DNA of 33,026 bases from Paraburkholderia solitsugae (lineage in GTDB: Bacteria; Pseudomonadota; Gammaproteobacteria; Burkholderiales; Burkholderiaceae), in contig NZ_WOEY01000048.1 of assembly GCF_013177695.1 (NCBI RefSeq), forward strand, positions 1 to 33,026, written 5' to 3'. The notes under the pieces are model-generated. The model worked only from the letters and a program-made list of their open reading frames with translations, ran no database searches and was not told where the DNA came from. The position numbers and the translations under genes were made by a program. Shown here piece after piece: positions 16,945 to 25,253 of the stretch (positions are counted from its first letter, which is position 1; each line of letters begins with the position of its first letter).

Positions 16945-17733
16945 TTAAACCTGCATCTGGCTGAGGGTCTGCAGCATCTGGTCGGAGGTCGTCACGGCCT
17001 TGCTGTTGATTTCGTAAGCGCGCTGCGTCTGGATCATGTTCACCAGTTCCTGCACCACGTTCACGTTCGATGCTTCCACGTAACCCTGATTCAGCGTGCC
17101 GGCGCCGTTCAGGCCCGGTTGCGCGATGTTCGGCGCGCCCGACGAAGCGGTTTCCGCGAACAGGTTTTCGCCCTTCGCATCCAGACCGGCCGGGTTGATG
17201 AAGGTCGCGACCTGCATCGAGCCGAGTTGCTGGCTGTTGGTCGAGCCGGCGACAGTGATCGACACCACGCCGTCGCTGCCGATCGTGAGCGAGGTTGCGT
17301 TGTTCGGAATCGTGATGGCCGGGATGACCTGATAGCCGCTCGACGTCACGAGCTGGCCCTGTGCGTTGGTCTGGAACGAACCGTCGCGGGTGTAAGCGGT
17401 CGTGCCGTCGGGCATCTGCACCTGGAAGAAGCCCTGGCCGTTGATGGCGATGTCTTTCGAGTTGCCGGTCTGCTGCAGGTTGCCCTGCGTGTACAGACGC
17501 TCGGTGGCGACCTGTTGCACGCCGGTGCCAAGCTGGATACCGGACGGCAGTTCGGTTTGCTGAGTCGAGTTCGCACCCGGCTGGCGGATGGTCTGGTACA
17601 GCAGATCCTCGAACACCGCGCGCGAGCCCTTGAAGCCGTTGGTGCTGACGTTGGCGAGGTTGTTCGAAATCACGTCCATCTGCGCCTGCTGCGCATTCAT
17701 GCCGGTAGCGGCGATGTAGAGTGAGCGATTCAT
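16945..17733 (-). CDS. flgG: Flagellar distal rod protein FlgG
   Basis: FlgG forms the distal rod, which crosses the peptidoglycan and outer membrane. The 262-residue length is essentially that of Salmonella (260). The rod/hook N-terminal signature is present ([38 protein letters not shown]), then the FlgG-specific segment [12 protein letters not shown] and [19 protein letters not shown]. The C-terminal helix is [19 protein letters not shown]. The ATG is preceded by GGAGAAGAAGA. The upstream gap holds two tandem hairpin repeats. Confidence 0.98.
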   Translation of the reverse strand: MNRSLYIAATGMNAQQAQMDVISNNLANVSTNGFKGSRAVFEDLLYQTIRQPGANSTQQTELPSGIQLGTGVQQVATERLYTQGNLQQTGNSKDIAINGQGFFQVQMPDGTTAYTRDGSFQTNAQGQLVTSSGYQVIPAITIPNNATSLTIGSDGVVSITVAGSTNSQQLGSMQVATFINPAGLDAKGENLFAETASSGAPNIAQPGLNGAGTLNQGYVEASNVNVVQELVNMIQTQRAYEINSKAVTTSDQMLQTLSQMQV

Positions 17734-17746
17734 TCTTCTTCTCCTA

Positions 17747-17837
17747 TGTCGACCGGAGTTAGTGCTTCAGCACTTAGTCCGGTCCCATGCAAGGCTGTCG
17801 ACCGGAGTTAGTGCTTCAGCACTTAGTCCGGTCCCAT
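17747..17837. repeat. Two tandem 42-bp hairpin repeats between flgF and flgG
   Basis: Identical 42-base copies lie at 17747-17788 and 17796-17837. Each holds an imperfect palindrome, ACCGGAGTTAGTGCT pairing with AGCACTTAGTCCGGT (13 of 15 positions) around TC. They fill almost all of the flgF-flgG gap and end just before the flgG ribosome binding site. The shared end sequence GTCCGGTCCCATGCAA recurs at 21391-21406. Confidence 0.95.
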
Positions 17838-17841
17838 CCCG

Positions 17842-18600
17842 TTAACTAAAGCTGAGCAGCTGGTTGGCGGACTGATCGTTCTTATCCGCGTTTTCCAGCA
17901 GCTTGGTCTGCATCTGGAACTGGCGGGCGTTGGTGATCATCGAGACCATCGCGCTCACCGGATTCACGTTGCTGCCTTCGAGCGAAGCCGGCGCCAGCGT
18001 GACAGCCGGATCGGCATCGGCGGGGTTGCCGTCGGCGGTGCGAAAGAGGCCGTCGTCGCCACGTGTCATGGTCTGTGGATCCGGATTGACCAGCTTCAGT
18101 TGATCGACGGTCACCACCGCGGTCGGCGGATCGCCCGGCGTCAGCGCGGATATCGTGCCGTCCTTGCCGATGGTGATTTCCGCACCCGGCGGCACCGATA
18201 CCGGGCCGCCGTTGCCGAGCACCGTCTGGTTCATGGCGTTCACCAGTTGACCGTTCTCGTCGATATGCAGATTGCCGGCGCGCGTATAAGCCTCGTTGCC
18301 GTCAGCGGTTTGCACCGCCAACCAGCCCGACCCCTGAATCGCCACGTCGAGCGGGTTGCCCGTCTGCTGGATCGGCCCCCGCGTATAGTCGGCGCCCGGC
18401 GTCGACGACAGCACGAAGGTGCGCGTGGTGTTGTCGTTGATCGAGCTGCCGTCGCCGAACGCCATCGGCACGGCGCGGAAAGTCGCAAGCTGCGCGCGAA
18501 AGCCGGTGGTCGAGGCATTCGCCAGGTTGTTGGCAACGATAGCCTGCTGTTCGAGCGCTTGTGTGCTGCCCGACATCGCGGTGTAGATCAGCCGATCCAT
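17842..18600 (-). CDS. flgF: Flagellar proximal rod protein FlgF
   Basis: FlgF is a proximal rod subunit. The 252-residue protein (251 in Salmonella) has the rod signature at its start (DRLIYTAMSGSTQALEQQA, IVANNLANASTTGFRAQLA), the central GNPLDVAIQGSGWLAVQT segment shared with FlgG and FlgE, and a C-terminal helix with SMITNARQFQMQTKLLEN. It starts 19 bases after flgE; the Shine-Dalgarno sequence is weak, so it may be coupled to flgE translation. Confidence 0.97.
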   Translation of the reverse strand: MDRLIYTAMSGSTQALEQQAIVANNLANASTTGFRAQLATFRAVPMAFGDGSSINDNTTRTFVLSSTPGADYTRGPIQQTGNPLDVAIQGSGWLAVQTADGNEAYTRAGNLHIDENGQLVNAMNQTVLGNGGPVSVPPGAEITIGKDGTISALTPGDPPTAVVTVDQLKLVNPDPQTMTRGDDGLFRTADGNPADADPAVTLAPASLEGSNVNPVSAMVSMITNARQFQMQTKLLENADKNDQSANQLLSFS

Positions 18601-18619
18601 GATGGGAAGTCCCGGTCGC

Positions 18620-20161
18620 TTACAGGTTGATCAGGGTCTGGTCGACGGTCTGCTGGGTCTTGATCGTCTGCGCGTTCGCTTGATAGTTGCGTTGCGCGGT
18701 GATCAGGTTCACCAGTTCGCTCGTCAGGTCGACGTTCGAGTTTTCCAGGGCACCGCCTTGCAGCACGCCGTGGTTGGTCGAGCCCGGCGACGAAATCTGC
18801 GCGACGCCCGATTGGGAGGTCTGCTGGAACTCGTTGTTGCCGAGATTCACGAGACCGTTCTGGTTCGAGAAGTTCGCGAGCACGATCTGGCCGAGCGCCG
18901 CGGTTTGCTGATTCGAATAGTTGCCGGTCAGCGTGCCGTCGGAACCGATCGTGAAGCTCGTCAGCGTGCCGGCTGCGTAGCCGTCGGGCTGCAGCGAGTT
19001 CACGCCGTCCTTGCCGCCGTACTGCGTCGTACCGCCGATGTTCAGCGTGAGGTTCTGCGGCGTCGACGAGCCGTCAGTGGTCGGGATGCTGAAGTTGAAA
19101 ACGTACGGCGTGGTGGTCGCGGTGAAAGTCGGCGGATTCGCCACCGGCGTCACGACCTGGCTTGTGCCGAGCAGCGTGCCCGACGAATTGAAGTTCGCCT
19201 GGCCGACCAGGTTCGCCGTGCCGGTGGAAGTACCCGCGTACACGTTCCACGTGCCCGCCGAGGTCTTGGCGAAGTACATGTTGACCGTCTGCGAGCCGCC
19301 GAGCGAGTCGTAGACCGTCGTGCTGGTCGAGTAGTTGTACGTCGACGAGCTGTTCTGGTTGAACGCGACGGGCGTCGGCTTGATCGTGTAGCTGTCCGTA
19401 CCGGCGGCGGCCGGCAAGCCGTTGAACGTAACGGTCTGGCCATTGCCGAGCGAGATCGCCGTGCCTGCCGTGTACGTAGCGGGCGCGGTGGTCGTGCCGA
19501 GCGTGTTGTCAGTGACCGTGTAGGTCGTCGCGCTCGTGAAGTTGACTGTGTAATTGTCGTTGTTCGTGCCCGACGCGGTATTCGTGATGGTCGCGCCGGG
19601 CGTCGTCAGCGAGCCGGTGTTGGCGGGGTTGGCCGCCACAACCGGCGTGCCGAGCATCAGCGGATCTTGTGCGTTCAGGTTCAAACCGGCGACGATCTTG
19701 GTGGTGGCTTGCGGCGCGATGTTCGCGGTCGGCACGCTGAGCGGCACGGTCTGCGCGGTGTTGATGATGCCCGAGCTGTTCGCCGCGTAGCCCATCAGTT
19801 GCAGGCCTTGCGCATTGGTGATGAAGCCGTTCTTATCGAGCTGGAACACGCCGTTGCGCGAGTAAACCAGCGAGCCGTTATTCGACAGCTGGAAGAAGCC
19901 GTTGCCGTTGATCGCGACGTCGAGCGCCTGGTTGGTGCTGGTGATCGTGCCCTGCGAGAACTGCTGCTGCACTTCGGCGAGCTTCGTACCGATACCAACC
20001 TGATTGCCCACTGCGGTCGCCACCGAATTGGCGTACATGTCCGCGAACTGCGCGGCGCCGCTCTTGAAGCCGGTCGTATTCGCGTTGGCGATGTTGTTGC
20101 CGATCACGTCGAGGTCGCTCGACGCTGCCGACAAACCACTCAAACCTTGTTGGTAACCCAT
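18620..20161 (-). CDS. flgE: Flagellar hook protein FlgE
   Basis: FlgE is the hook subunit, exported through the flagellar apparatus and assembled under the FlgD cap. The 513-residue protein has the conserved N-terminus (GYQQGLSGLSAASSDLDVIG then NNIANANTTGFKSGAAQF), the ALDVAINGNGFFQL segment, and the C-terminal helix LTSELVNLITAQRNYQANA. It is longer than Salmonella FlgE (403). The extra sequence lies centrally, at about residues 150-330, and is Thr/Asn-rich. Part of it (about 200-261) resembles a segment of FlgL. It lies between flgD and flgF in the operon. Confidence 0.98.
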   Translation of the reverse strand: MGYQQGLSGLSAASSDLDVIGNNIANANTTGFKSGAAQFADMYANSVATAVGNQVGIGTKLAEVQQQFSQGTITSTNQALDVAINGNGFFQLSNNGSLVYSRNGVFQLDKNGFITNAQGLQLMGYAANSSGIINTAQTVPLSVPTANIAPQATTKIVAGLNLNAQDPLMLGTPVVAANPANTGSLTTPGATITNTASGTNNDNYTVNFTSATTYTVTDNTLGTTTAPATYTAGTAISLGNGQTVTFNGLPAAAGTDSYTIKPTPVAFNQNSSSTYNYSTSTTVYDSLGGSQTVNMYFAKTSAGTWNVYAGTSTGTANLVGQANFNSSGTLLGTSQVVTPVANPPTFTATTTPYVFNFSIPTTDGSSTPQNLTLNIGGTTQYGGKDGVNSLQPDGYAAGTLTSFTIGSDGTLTGNYSNQQTAALGQIVLANFSNQNGLVNLGNNEFQQTSQSGVAQISSPGSTNHGVLQGGALENSNVDLTSELVNLITAQRNYQANAQTIKTQQTVDQTLINL

Positions 20162-20204
20162 GACGGTCTCCGTATCTGGAAAGTCGTAACTAACTGAATC
20201 TGAA

Positions 20205-20942
20205 TCAGAGGATGGCGGCGACGCCGGTCAGCCCCACGGTCGTGCCGTTCGACAGCACGAGGCCCGGCGTACCGTTGCTCTGCGAGACGACGCTTTGCAC
20301 CGTCGCGCCTGTGAGCGTCGTGGCCGTAGCCTGCTGGCCGTTGATCGTGCCGACCGCGCTGATCGTGTAGGTGCCGTCGGGCAGTGTGTTGCCGGCCGTG
20401 TCGGTCGGCGTCCAGCCCACCGGAATCGTGCCGGCCGACTGCTTGCCGAGGTCGATCGTGTTGACGATCTGACCCGCCGAGTTCTTCACGACCACCTGCA
20501 GATCGCCCACCGAGTTGGCGAGCTGCACGCCAAACGAGCTGGCCTTGCCGCTCGCGACCGTCACCGAGCTGCCCGGCGCGAGCACGGTCGAGCCGATCAG
20601 CAGCGCGGCTTGCGACTGCTGGCCTGCCGACATCTGCGTGGCGAGCGAGGTGAGCGTCGTGTTCAGTTGACTGATGCCTGACACCGTGTTGATCTGGGCC
20701 AGCTGCGAAGTCATCTGCGAGCTGTCCATCGGATTGGTCGGATCCTGGTTCTTCAACTGCGCGACGAGCAGTTGCAAGAAGGTGTTCTGCAGATCGGTCG
20801 CCGAGGTGCCCGTGGTGCTGCCGGTCGAGCTGGTGGCACTGCTCGCGCTCTTGGTGCTGCTGCTCGCGCTGTTCGTGCCGTTCATCGTATCGAGCAGCGT
20901 TTGCGATACGGTCGGGCCGTTGTTGCCAATGGTAGTGGTCAA
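20205..20942 (-). CDS. flgD: Flagellar hook assembly (cap) protein FlgD
   Basis: FlgD is the hook cap, needed to polymerise FlgE and later displaced. The 245-residue protein has a Ser/Thr-rich N-terminal tail at about 20-50, then the conserved segment FLQLLVAQLKNQDPTNPMDS and QMTSQLAQINTVSGISQLN at about 55-95. A C-terminal FlgD Ig/tudor-like domain follows, with GWTPTDTAGNTLPDGTYTI. The length is close to Salmonella's 232. It starts 10 bases after flgC. Confidence 0.97.
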   Translation of the reverse strand: MTTTIGNNGPTVSQTLLDTMNGTNSASSSTKSASSATSSTGSTTGTSATDLQNTFLQLLVAQLKNQDPTNPMDSSQMTSQLAQINTVSGISQLNTTLTSLATQMSAGQQSQAALLIGSTVLAPGSSVTVASGKASSFGVQLANSVGDLQVVVKNSAGQIVNTIDLGKQSAGTIPVGWTPTDTAGNTLPDGTYTISAVGTINGQQATATTLTGATVQSVVSQSNGTPGLVLSNGTTVGLTGVAAIL

Positions 20943-20952
20943 GGAATGCTCC

Positions 20953-21378
20953 TCAGGTTCCGATCGTGAGCGTTTTCAGCATCAGCGTCTTGGCGGTGTT
21001 CAGGGTCTCGACGTTGGCCTGGTACGAGCGCGAGGCCGAGATCATGTTGACCATCTCCTGCACCGGGTCGACGTTGGGCAGGGTGACGTAACCGTCCGAA
21101 TTGGCGGCCGGATTGCCGGGGTCGTACGCGGTCTTCATTGGCGTCGGGTCGTCGACCACGCCGGTGACCTGCACGCCGCCGATCTGCTGGCCGGAGGCCG
21201 TGCGCGAGCCGCCGATCGGGCTAACCGCGAATACGACCTGCTTGGCCTTGTACGGCTGGCCGTCCGGACCGGTCGTGCTGTCCGCGTTGGCGAGATTCGA
21301 CGCCGTCACGTTGAGCCGCTGCGACTGCGCTGACATCGCGGAGCCTGCAACACCAAAAATATTCATCAAAGATGGCAT
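20953..21378 (-). CDS. flgC: Flagellar proximal rod protein FlgC
   Basis: FlgC is a proximal rod subunit. From ATG 21378 ([15 protein letters not shown]) it has 141 residues; Salmonella FlgC has 134. The start is set by AAGGAAAC just upstream, and an upstream in-frame extension to 21435 runs into repeat-like sequence. The rod signature [14 protein letters not shown], the [20 protein letters not shown] segment and the C-terminal [20 protein letters not shown] are all typical. Confidence 0.97.
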   Translation of the reverse strand: MPSLMNIFGVAGSAMSAQSQRLNVTASNLANADSTTGPDGQPYKAKQVVFAVSPIGGSRTASGQQIGGVQVTGVVDDPTPMKTAYDPGNPAANSDGYVTLPNVDPVQEMVNMISASRSYQANVETLNTAKTLMLKTLTIGT

Positions 21379-21390
21379 GTTTCCTTCCCT

Positions 21391-21429
21391 GTCCGGTCCC
21401 ATGCAACGAAGTTGCACGGTTCGACCCGG
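21391..21429. repeat. Hairpin element between flgB and flgC
   Basis: Contains a perfect TGCAAC-GAA-GTTGCA hairpin (21402-21416), preceded by GTCCGGTCCCATGCAA and followed by TCGACCCGG. The 16-base lead is identical to 17777-17792 in the flgF-flgG repeats, so the two gaps hold related elements. Confidence 0.7.
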
Positions 21430-21494
21430 CCTCAAGTTAATTCCCGTAGCGATTGTTCCTGCGTACTGCGGTATCTCTTTGCGGTGCCTGTTAT

Positions 21495-21989
21495 TTACGA
21501 GCCCGACGTGATCGCCGAAAGCATCGTTTTGATCTGGCTCGACAGCACCGTCATGCCCGATTCGAAGTGCAACGTGTTGTCCGCGAACTGCACCCGTTCC
21601 GTATCGATGTCGACCGTGTTGCCGTCGAGCGCGGGTTGCGTCGGAATGCGGTATTGCAGATTGCCGTAGTCGTCAGGCGTGCCGCCGGTCGGCGTCAGCG
21701 TCGCCTTGCCAGCCATGTGGCCCGGCGCGGTCGACACCATCGACATGCCGCTCGTCACCCCCGCGGGTTGCGTCATGGCGAGCGTCGAGTTGTTCGAGGC
21801 GCCCGTGCCCGTGCCGCCATCGGTCTTCTTCAGCGCGCCGGCCAGCGACGAAGCGAAGTCGACGTCGCGCGCCTTGTACCCAGGGGTATCGGCGTTGGCG
21901 ATATTCGACGACAGCAGTTCCTGCCGGTAAGCACGCACATCGAGCGCCTGGCGGCCAAAGGCGAATTCGGCATCGAGTTTGTCCAGCAT
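21495..21989 (-). CDS. flgB: Flagellar proximal rod protein FlgB
   Basis: FlgB is the first proximal rod subunit, next to FliE and the MS ring. The 164-residue product (138 in Salmonella) has the rod signature at its start ([20 protein letters not shown], then [10 protein letters not shown]), a Gly/Thr/Ala-rich middle, and a C-terminal half with [20 protein letters not shown] and the final helix [18 protein letters not shown]. The ATG follows GGAG with good spacing. It is the first gene of flgBCDEFGHIJ and is divergent from flgA. Confidence 0.97.
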   Translation of the reverse strand: MLDKLDAEFAFGRQALDVRAYRQELLSSNIANADTPGYKARDVDFASSLAGALKKTDGGTGTGASNNSTLAMTQPAGVTSGMSMVSTAPGHMAGKATLTPTGGTPDDYGNLQYRIPTQPALDGNTVDIDTERVQFADNTLHFESGMTVLSSQIKTMLSAITSGS

Positions 21990-22216
21990 AGAAATCTCCG
22001 GAGAAGGTTCCCGAGGCTTCCCGCTTGTGCCTCGCTGTGCCTCGCGTGAGGACTGCGTCGGCCGGGAAGACCTTTTTGCATGAAGTGCATCTTAGGGGCC
22101 GAACGCAAGTGGCAATCGGACGAATAACCGGGAAAGGGGGCTTCTATTCAACGTTTGCGCAATGGGAGCGCTCACTAGAATGCAAGGCGTACTGATGCAT
22201 TCGATGGAGAATCACG
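21990..22216. promoter_or_regulatory. Divergent flgB / flgA promoter region
   Basis: This 227-base gap must hold promoters for the flgB operon and, in the other direction, for flgA. I see no sigma-28 or sigma-54 match. A possible plus-strand sigma-70 -10 box, TAGAAT at 22176-22181, has a poor -35 candidate 16 bases upstream (TTTGCG). FlhDC activation would be expected by analogy with other Burkholderia flagellar clusters, but no site is recognisable by eye. Confidence 0.4.
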
Positions 22217-23665
22217 ATGGACCAGCCCACCTTCGATCTGACGCACCGCGCGAGCCGCGCGGCGGCGCATCGCGTGGGTGCGGATTGCGCGGTGCGTCTG
22301 ACTGCTGCGCTTCTTGCAAGGCTGACGACACGGCTGGTGCTGGTTTCAGCGCTGTGCGTCGCGGCCGGCGCGATGCTGCTGGCAGGCGCCGCGCAGGCTC
22401 AGGACGCCGGCGGGCCGATCGTGATTCCCGGTCCAGGAGAAAAAAATCCGGCCGCCCTCAACGACCTGGCCGCGCAGATGCAGGCAGCGCCGGCGAGGCG
22501 CGTGGGATCCGCGGCGACGTTGGCCGCTGCCACCGCGCAGTCGCTGACGCCGGGCCCGGTCGGGCGCGACGCCGATCAGTTCACGCGCGCTGCCAACGCG
22601 AGCGGCTCGATCGTCATTCCGGGCGCGGGCGAACCGCCTGCCGCGCCGCAAATGATCCGCACCAACTTCAAACCCGACGCGAACGGCGTCGTGACCATCC
22701 CCGCCCCGCAGAACGCCGAGCGGCCAGCCACTGGCGTGCAGCCGGTCGCTGCCAATGCGTCCAGCAGGGGCATCGAAAGCGTGCTCAATAGCGCACCGAG
22801 CCGCGCGCCCACGAGCGCGTCGGCCGCCGCCTTCGACAGTCTTGCGTCGCGCGGTGAGCCGCCGCAATTGGGCGCGAACGGCAAGCCTGTCGTGACCACG
22901 GTGGCTGCGGCCGCGACACCCGCGCCGATGCCGACCCCGCCCGCCACCATCGCCCGCACGCCAGCAACGCGCCAGGTGGCGCCGGCCGTCGCGCAACAGA
23001 ATCTGCAACCCGCAGCGGTGGCGCAACCCGTGCCGCTGCCCGGCCAGCAGGACGCCGAGGCGATTCGCAGTGCCGCGCTCGCCTTCTTGCAACAGCAATC
23101 GGCCGGCTTGCCCGGCAAGGTCGATATCACCGTGGCGCCCGCCTTCCCGCGCGGCCTCGCGGCCTGCACGACGCTCGAACCTTTCATGCCGAGCGGTGCG
23201 CGCCTGTGGGGCCGCATGACCGTCGGCGTGCGCTGCGCCGGTGAGCGGCCGTGGACCATCTATCTGCAAGCGCGCATTTCGCTGCGCGCCACCTACTATC
23301 TGGCCGCCCGCGCGATGGCGCCTGGCGAAGTGTTCACCGCCGCCGACCTCGTTGCGCGCGACGGCGACCTGACCGGTTTGCCGCAGGCGATTGTCACGGA
23401 CCCGTCGCAGGCAGTCGGCTCGGTGTCGCTCGTGCGCATCGCCGGCGGCATGCCGCTGCGCCGGGACATGCTAAAAAGCGCGTCGTCGGTGTCAATCGGG
23501 CAAACGGTGCGGGTTGTGGCGGCCGGCGAGGGTTTCGCGATTTCGGCTGAAGGCAGCGCGATGAACAACGCCTCGCCGGGCCAGCAGGTCCGGGTGAAGA
23601 CCGCTAACGGCCAGATCATCTCCGGCATCGTCAAGGATGGCTCGACGGTGGAGATTCAGCTGTGA
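22217..23665 (+). CDS. flgA: P-ring assembly chaperone FlgA, with long N-terminal extension
   Basis: FlgA is a periplasmic chaperone for FlgI and P-ring assembly. The 482-residue product is about twice the family length (219 in Salmonella). An N-terminal basic lead and hydrophobic signal (LVLVSALCVAAGAMLLAGAAQAQ, about 40-62) are followed by about 210 residues of Ala/Pro-rich, probably disordered sequence. This carries a repeated motif: IVIPGPGE at 68-75, IVIPGAGE at 132-139 and a weaker VVTIPAPQ at 158-165. The real FlgA domain begins near 275 (QQDAEAIRSAALAFLQQQ), with AFPRGLAACTTLEPFMPSG and a C-terminal SAF/ChapFlgA domain (AMAPGEVFTAADLVARDGDL, INIGQ-like SIGQTVRVVAAG). ATG 22217 follows GGAG. 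Divergent from flgB, upstream of flgM. Confidence 0.95.
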   Translation: MDQPTFDLTHRASRAAAHRVGADCAVRLTAALLARLTTRLVLVSALCVAAGAMLLAGAAQAQDAGGPIVIPGPGEKNPAALNDLAAQMQAAPARRVGSAATLAAATAQSLTPGPVGRDADQFTRAANASGSIVIPGAGEPPAAPQMIRTNFKPDANGVVTIPAPQNAERPATGVQPVAANASSRGIESVLNSAPSRAPTSASAAAFDSLASRGEPPQLGANGKPVVTTVAAAATPAPMPTPPATIARTPATRQVAPAVAQQNLQPAAVAQPVPLPGQQDAEAIRSAALAFLQQQSAGLPGKVDITVAPAFPRGLAACTTLEPFMPSGARLWGRMTVGVRCAGERPWTIYLQARISLRATYYLAARAMAPGEVFTAADLVARDGDLTGLPQAIVTDPSQAVGSVSLVRIAGGMPLRRDMLKSASSVSIGQTVRVVAAGEGFAISAEGSAMNNASPGQQVRVKTANGQIISGIVKDGSTVEIQL

Positions 23666-23807
23666 AGCGGCGCGGCGGCATGCCCGGCAGTCTGTGCGCC
23701 GACGCGGTTTCAACCGCGATGGCCGATGTGGCGGGCAGAGCGGGTGTCGAACCGGTCGTGGGGCCGGATCGACTTGTAAGGAAAGGTAAAGCCTGGAGCG
23801 ATTGCGC

Positions 23808-23835
23808 TAAAGTTTTGATCACGGGTTGCCGTTAT
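23808..23835 (+). promoter_or_regulatory. Sigma-28 (FliA)-type promoter for flgMN
   Basis: TAAAGTTT at 23808-23815 is a perfect -35 match to the FliA consensus. It is followed after 12 bases by GCCGTTAT, 6 of 8 for the -10. The spacer is one base longer than the commonest. It lies 28 bases before the flgM start, matching the known FliA control of flgM in other bacteria. Confidence 0.8.
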
Positions 23836-23863
23836 CAGAATCAAATCGTTCAGGAAGCCAATC

Positions 23864-24220
23864 GTGAAAGTCGATTCCACAACCAATTCGAATCTGCCGA
23901 CGTTGAAAGACGCCTTGTCCCGCTCGCAGCAAAGCGACGCGACGAACGCGAACAGCAACGCGCAGAGTGCGAGCACCACCTCGCAGACCACCACCAGCAG
24001 CGGTTCGGGCGACGCCAGCGTCAGCCTGTCGGGTCTGTCGCAGCATCTGCGCAGCCTCGCGGCGTCCGGTTCGGCCGATATCGACACGGCGCATGTCGAG
24101 TCGATCAAAGCGGCCATCAAGGACGGCTCGCTGACGATCGATTCGAGCAAGATCGCCGACGGCGTGCTGAATACCGCGCGCGAACTGTTGCAAAGCAAAA
24201 CCTCGTCGACCGGCAACTAA
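23864..24220 (+). CDS. flgM: Anti-sigma-28 factor FlgM
   Basis: FlgM holds FliA inactive until the hook is finished and FlgM is exported. The 118-residue protein (97 in Salmonella) has a polar, disordered N-terminal half rich in Ser/Asn/Gln. The C-terminal FliA-binding part is at about 60-112, with VSLSGLSQHLRSLA and the family segment DTAHVESIKAAIKDGSLTID then SSKIADGVLNTARELLQ. It starts at GTG 23864, 8 bases after CAGGAAG. A strong sigma-28-type promoter precedes it, giving the usual feedback loop. Confidence 0.96.
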   Translation: MKVDSTTNSNLPTLKDALSRSQQSDATNANSNAQSASTTSQTTTSSGSGDASVSLSGLSQHLRSLAASGSADIDTAHVESIKAAIKDGSLTIDSSKIADGVLNTARELLQSKTSSTGN

Positions 24221-24314
24221 TCGACGCATCGAAGTACGGTGAATTGCCGGGCGGCATTCGACAAACCCGGTTCGCGAATCATGCGCGGGCCGTCGTGTTC
24301 AGCGAGTTGTTGAG

Positions 24315-24761
24315 ATGAAAGACGCCCTGCTTGCCACCCTCATCGAAGAATATTCGGCCGTCGAAGCTTTTGCCTCGATTCTGACGCTCGAGACCAAGGC
24401 ACTGACCGCCTTGTCGCCGCTGGAACTGCTGCCGCCGATCGTCGAGAAGAAAACCGAACTGATCGGCGTACTCGCCAGGCTCGAGACCACCCGCGACACG
24501 CTGCTTACGGAGATGGGTCTGCCGGCCGGCTGGCCTGGCATGGAGCTCGCGGCCAGCGCGGATGCGCGGATTGCCGAGCAATGGTCGCTGCTGCAAAAGA
24601 CCGCCGAACGGGCGCGGCGCTTCAATACGAGTAACGGTGAACTGATCCGCGTGCGGATGGACTACAACCAGCGGGCCCTGACGGCGCTGCAAGTGGCCGT
24701 CCCGCAGAAAGCCGGCTTTTACGGACCGGATGGCCGGATTCCCGCGCGTCCGACGGCTTGA
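24315..24761 (+). CDS. flgN: Flagellar export chaperone FlgN
   Basis: FlgN is the cytoplasmic chaperone for FlgK and FlgL. The 148-residue product (140 in Salmonella) is helical and amphipathic: EEYSAVEAFASILTLETKAL, then LLPPIVEKKTELIGVLARLE and a final helix near NQRALTALQVA, ending FYGPDGRIP, a common ending in this family. It lies 94 bases after flgM, probably on the same transcript, and a strong terminator follows. Confidence 0.95.
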   Translation: MKDALLATLIEEYSAVEAFASILTLETKALTALSPLELLPPIVEKKTELIGVLARLETTRDTLLTEMGLPAGWPGMELAASADARIAEQWSLLQKTAERARRFNTSNGELIRVRMDYNQRALTALQVAVPQKAGFYGPDGRIPARPTA

Positions 24762-24821
24762 AGATTTCGCTGGACCGGCACGTTGCACGCGCGGGTCCAG
24801 CTAAGTAGATTGCATTCGATA

Positions 24822-24850
24822 AAAAGGGCTCGTCTTTGACGAGCCCTTTT
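24822..24850 (+). terminator. Intrinsic terminator of flgMN
   Basis: AAAAGGGCTCGTC pairs perfectly over 13 bases with GACGAGCCCTTTT around a TTT loop, ending in a T-run. The clearest terminator in the window. It isolates the flgAMN transcript from hicAB. From 24851 to about 25050 I see no gene or clear signal beyond a weak TATGCT -10 candidate at 25051-25056 before hicA. Confidence 0.93.
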
Positions 24851-25070
24851 GTATTTCCCCTTCCGCACCGGGCGCCTAAGCCCTCCTCCCTCTCGCGTTG
24901 GCCATCCGGCCAGGTAGCGCGGAATCCTCCGCCACGCTGAAATCACGGGTTCCCCCACCGAGGTTATCCGCCGTCACGTGCAGCTTTTCGACGCTGCCTC
25001 GGACGAGCCACGTGAAGCGTTACCCACTAGCGAGGTTGTGTAATCGTGTGTATGCTTCGAGGAGTGCAAT

Positions 25071-25253
25071 ATGAACAGTGCCGAAGTCGTCAAAGTGATT
25101 CAAGCGGATGGTTGGCGGCTGATCCGCATATCGGGCAGCCACCATCATTTCCGGCACGCGGTAAAAACCGGTCTCGTGACCATCCCGCATCCGAAGAAAG
25201 ATCTTCCGCCCGGCACACTGAACAGCATCTTGAAACAGGCAGGCCTGAAATGA
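25071..25253 (+). CDS. hicA: HicA-type mRNA interferase toxin
   Basis: HicA toxins are small double-stranded-RNA-binding-fold ribonucleases that cut mRNA when freed from HicB. The 60-residue product has the full family layout: MNSAEVVKVIQADGWRLIRI, then GSHHHF with the catalytic His at position 24, then VTIPHPKKDLPPGTLNSILK and QAGL. The start follows AGGAG with good spacing, and the stop overlaps hicB in ATGA. It is the first gene of a two-gene module placed between flgN and fliA; nothing in it points to a flagellar role. Confidence 0.95.
   Translation: MNSAEVVKVIQADGWRLIRISGSHHHFRHAVKTGLVTIPHPKKDLPPGTLNSILKQAGLK

Noticed and set aside
17747..17837. Possible CRISPR-like pair or insertion-sequence ends.
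   Set aside because: Only two copies separated by 7 bases, with no cas genes or transposase; treated as hairpin repeats.
18599..20197. Plus-strand open frame of 532 codons opposite flgE.
   Set aside because: Arg/Val-rich shadow of flgE with no recognisable features.
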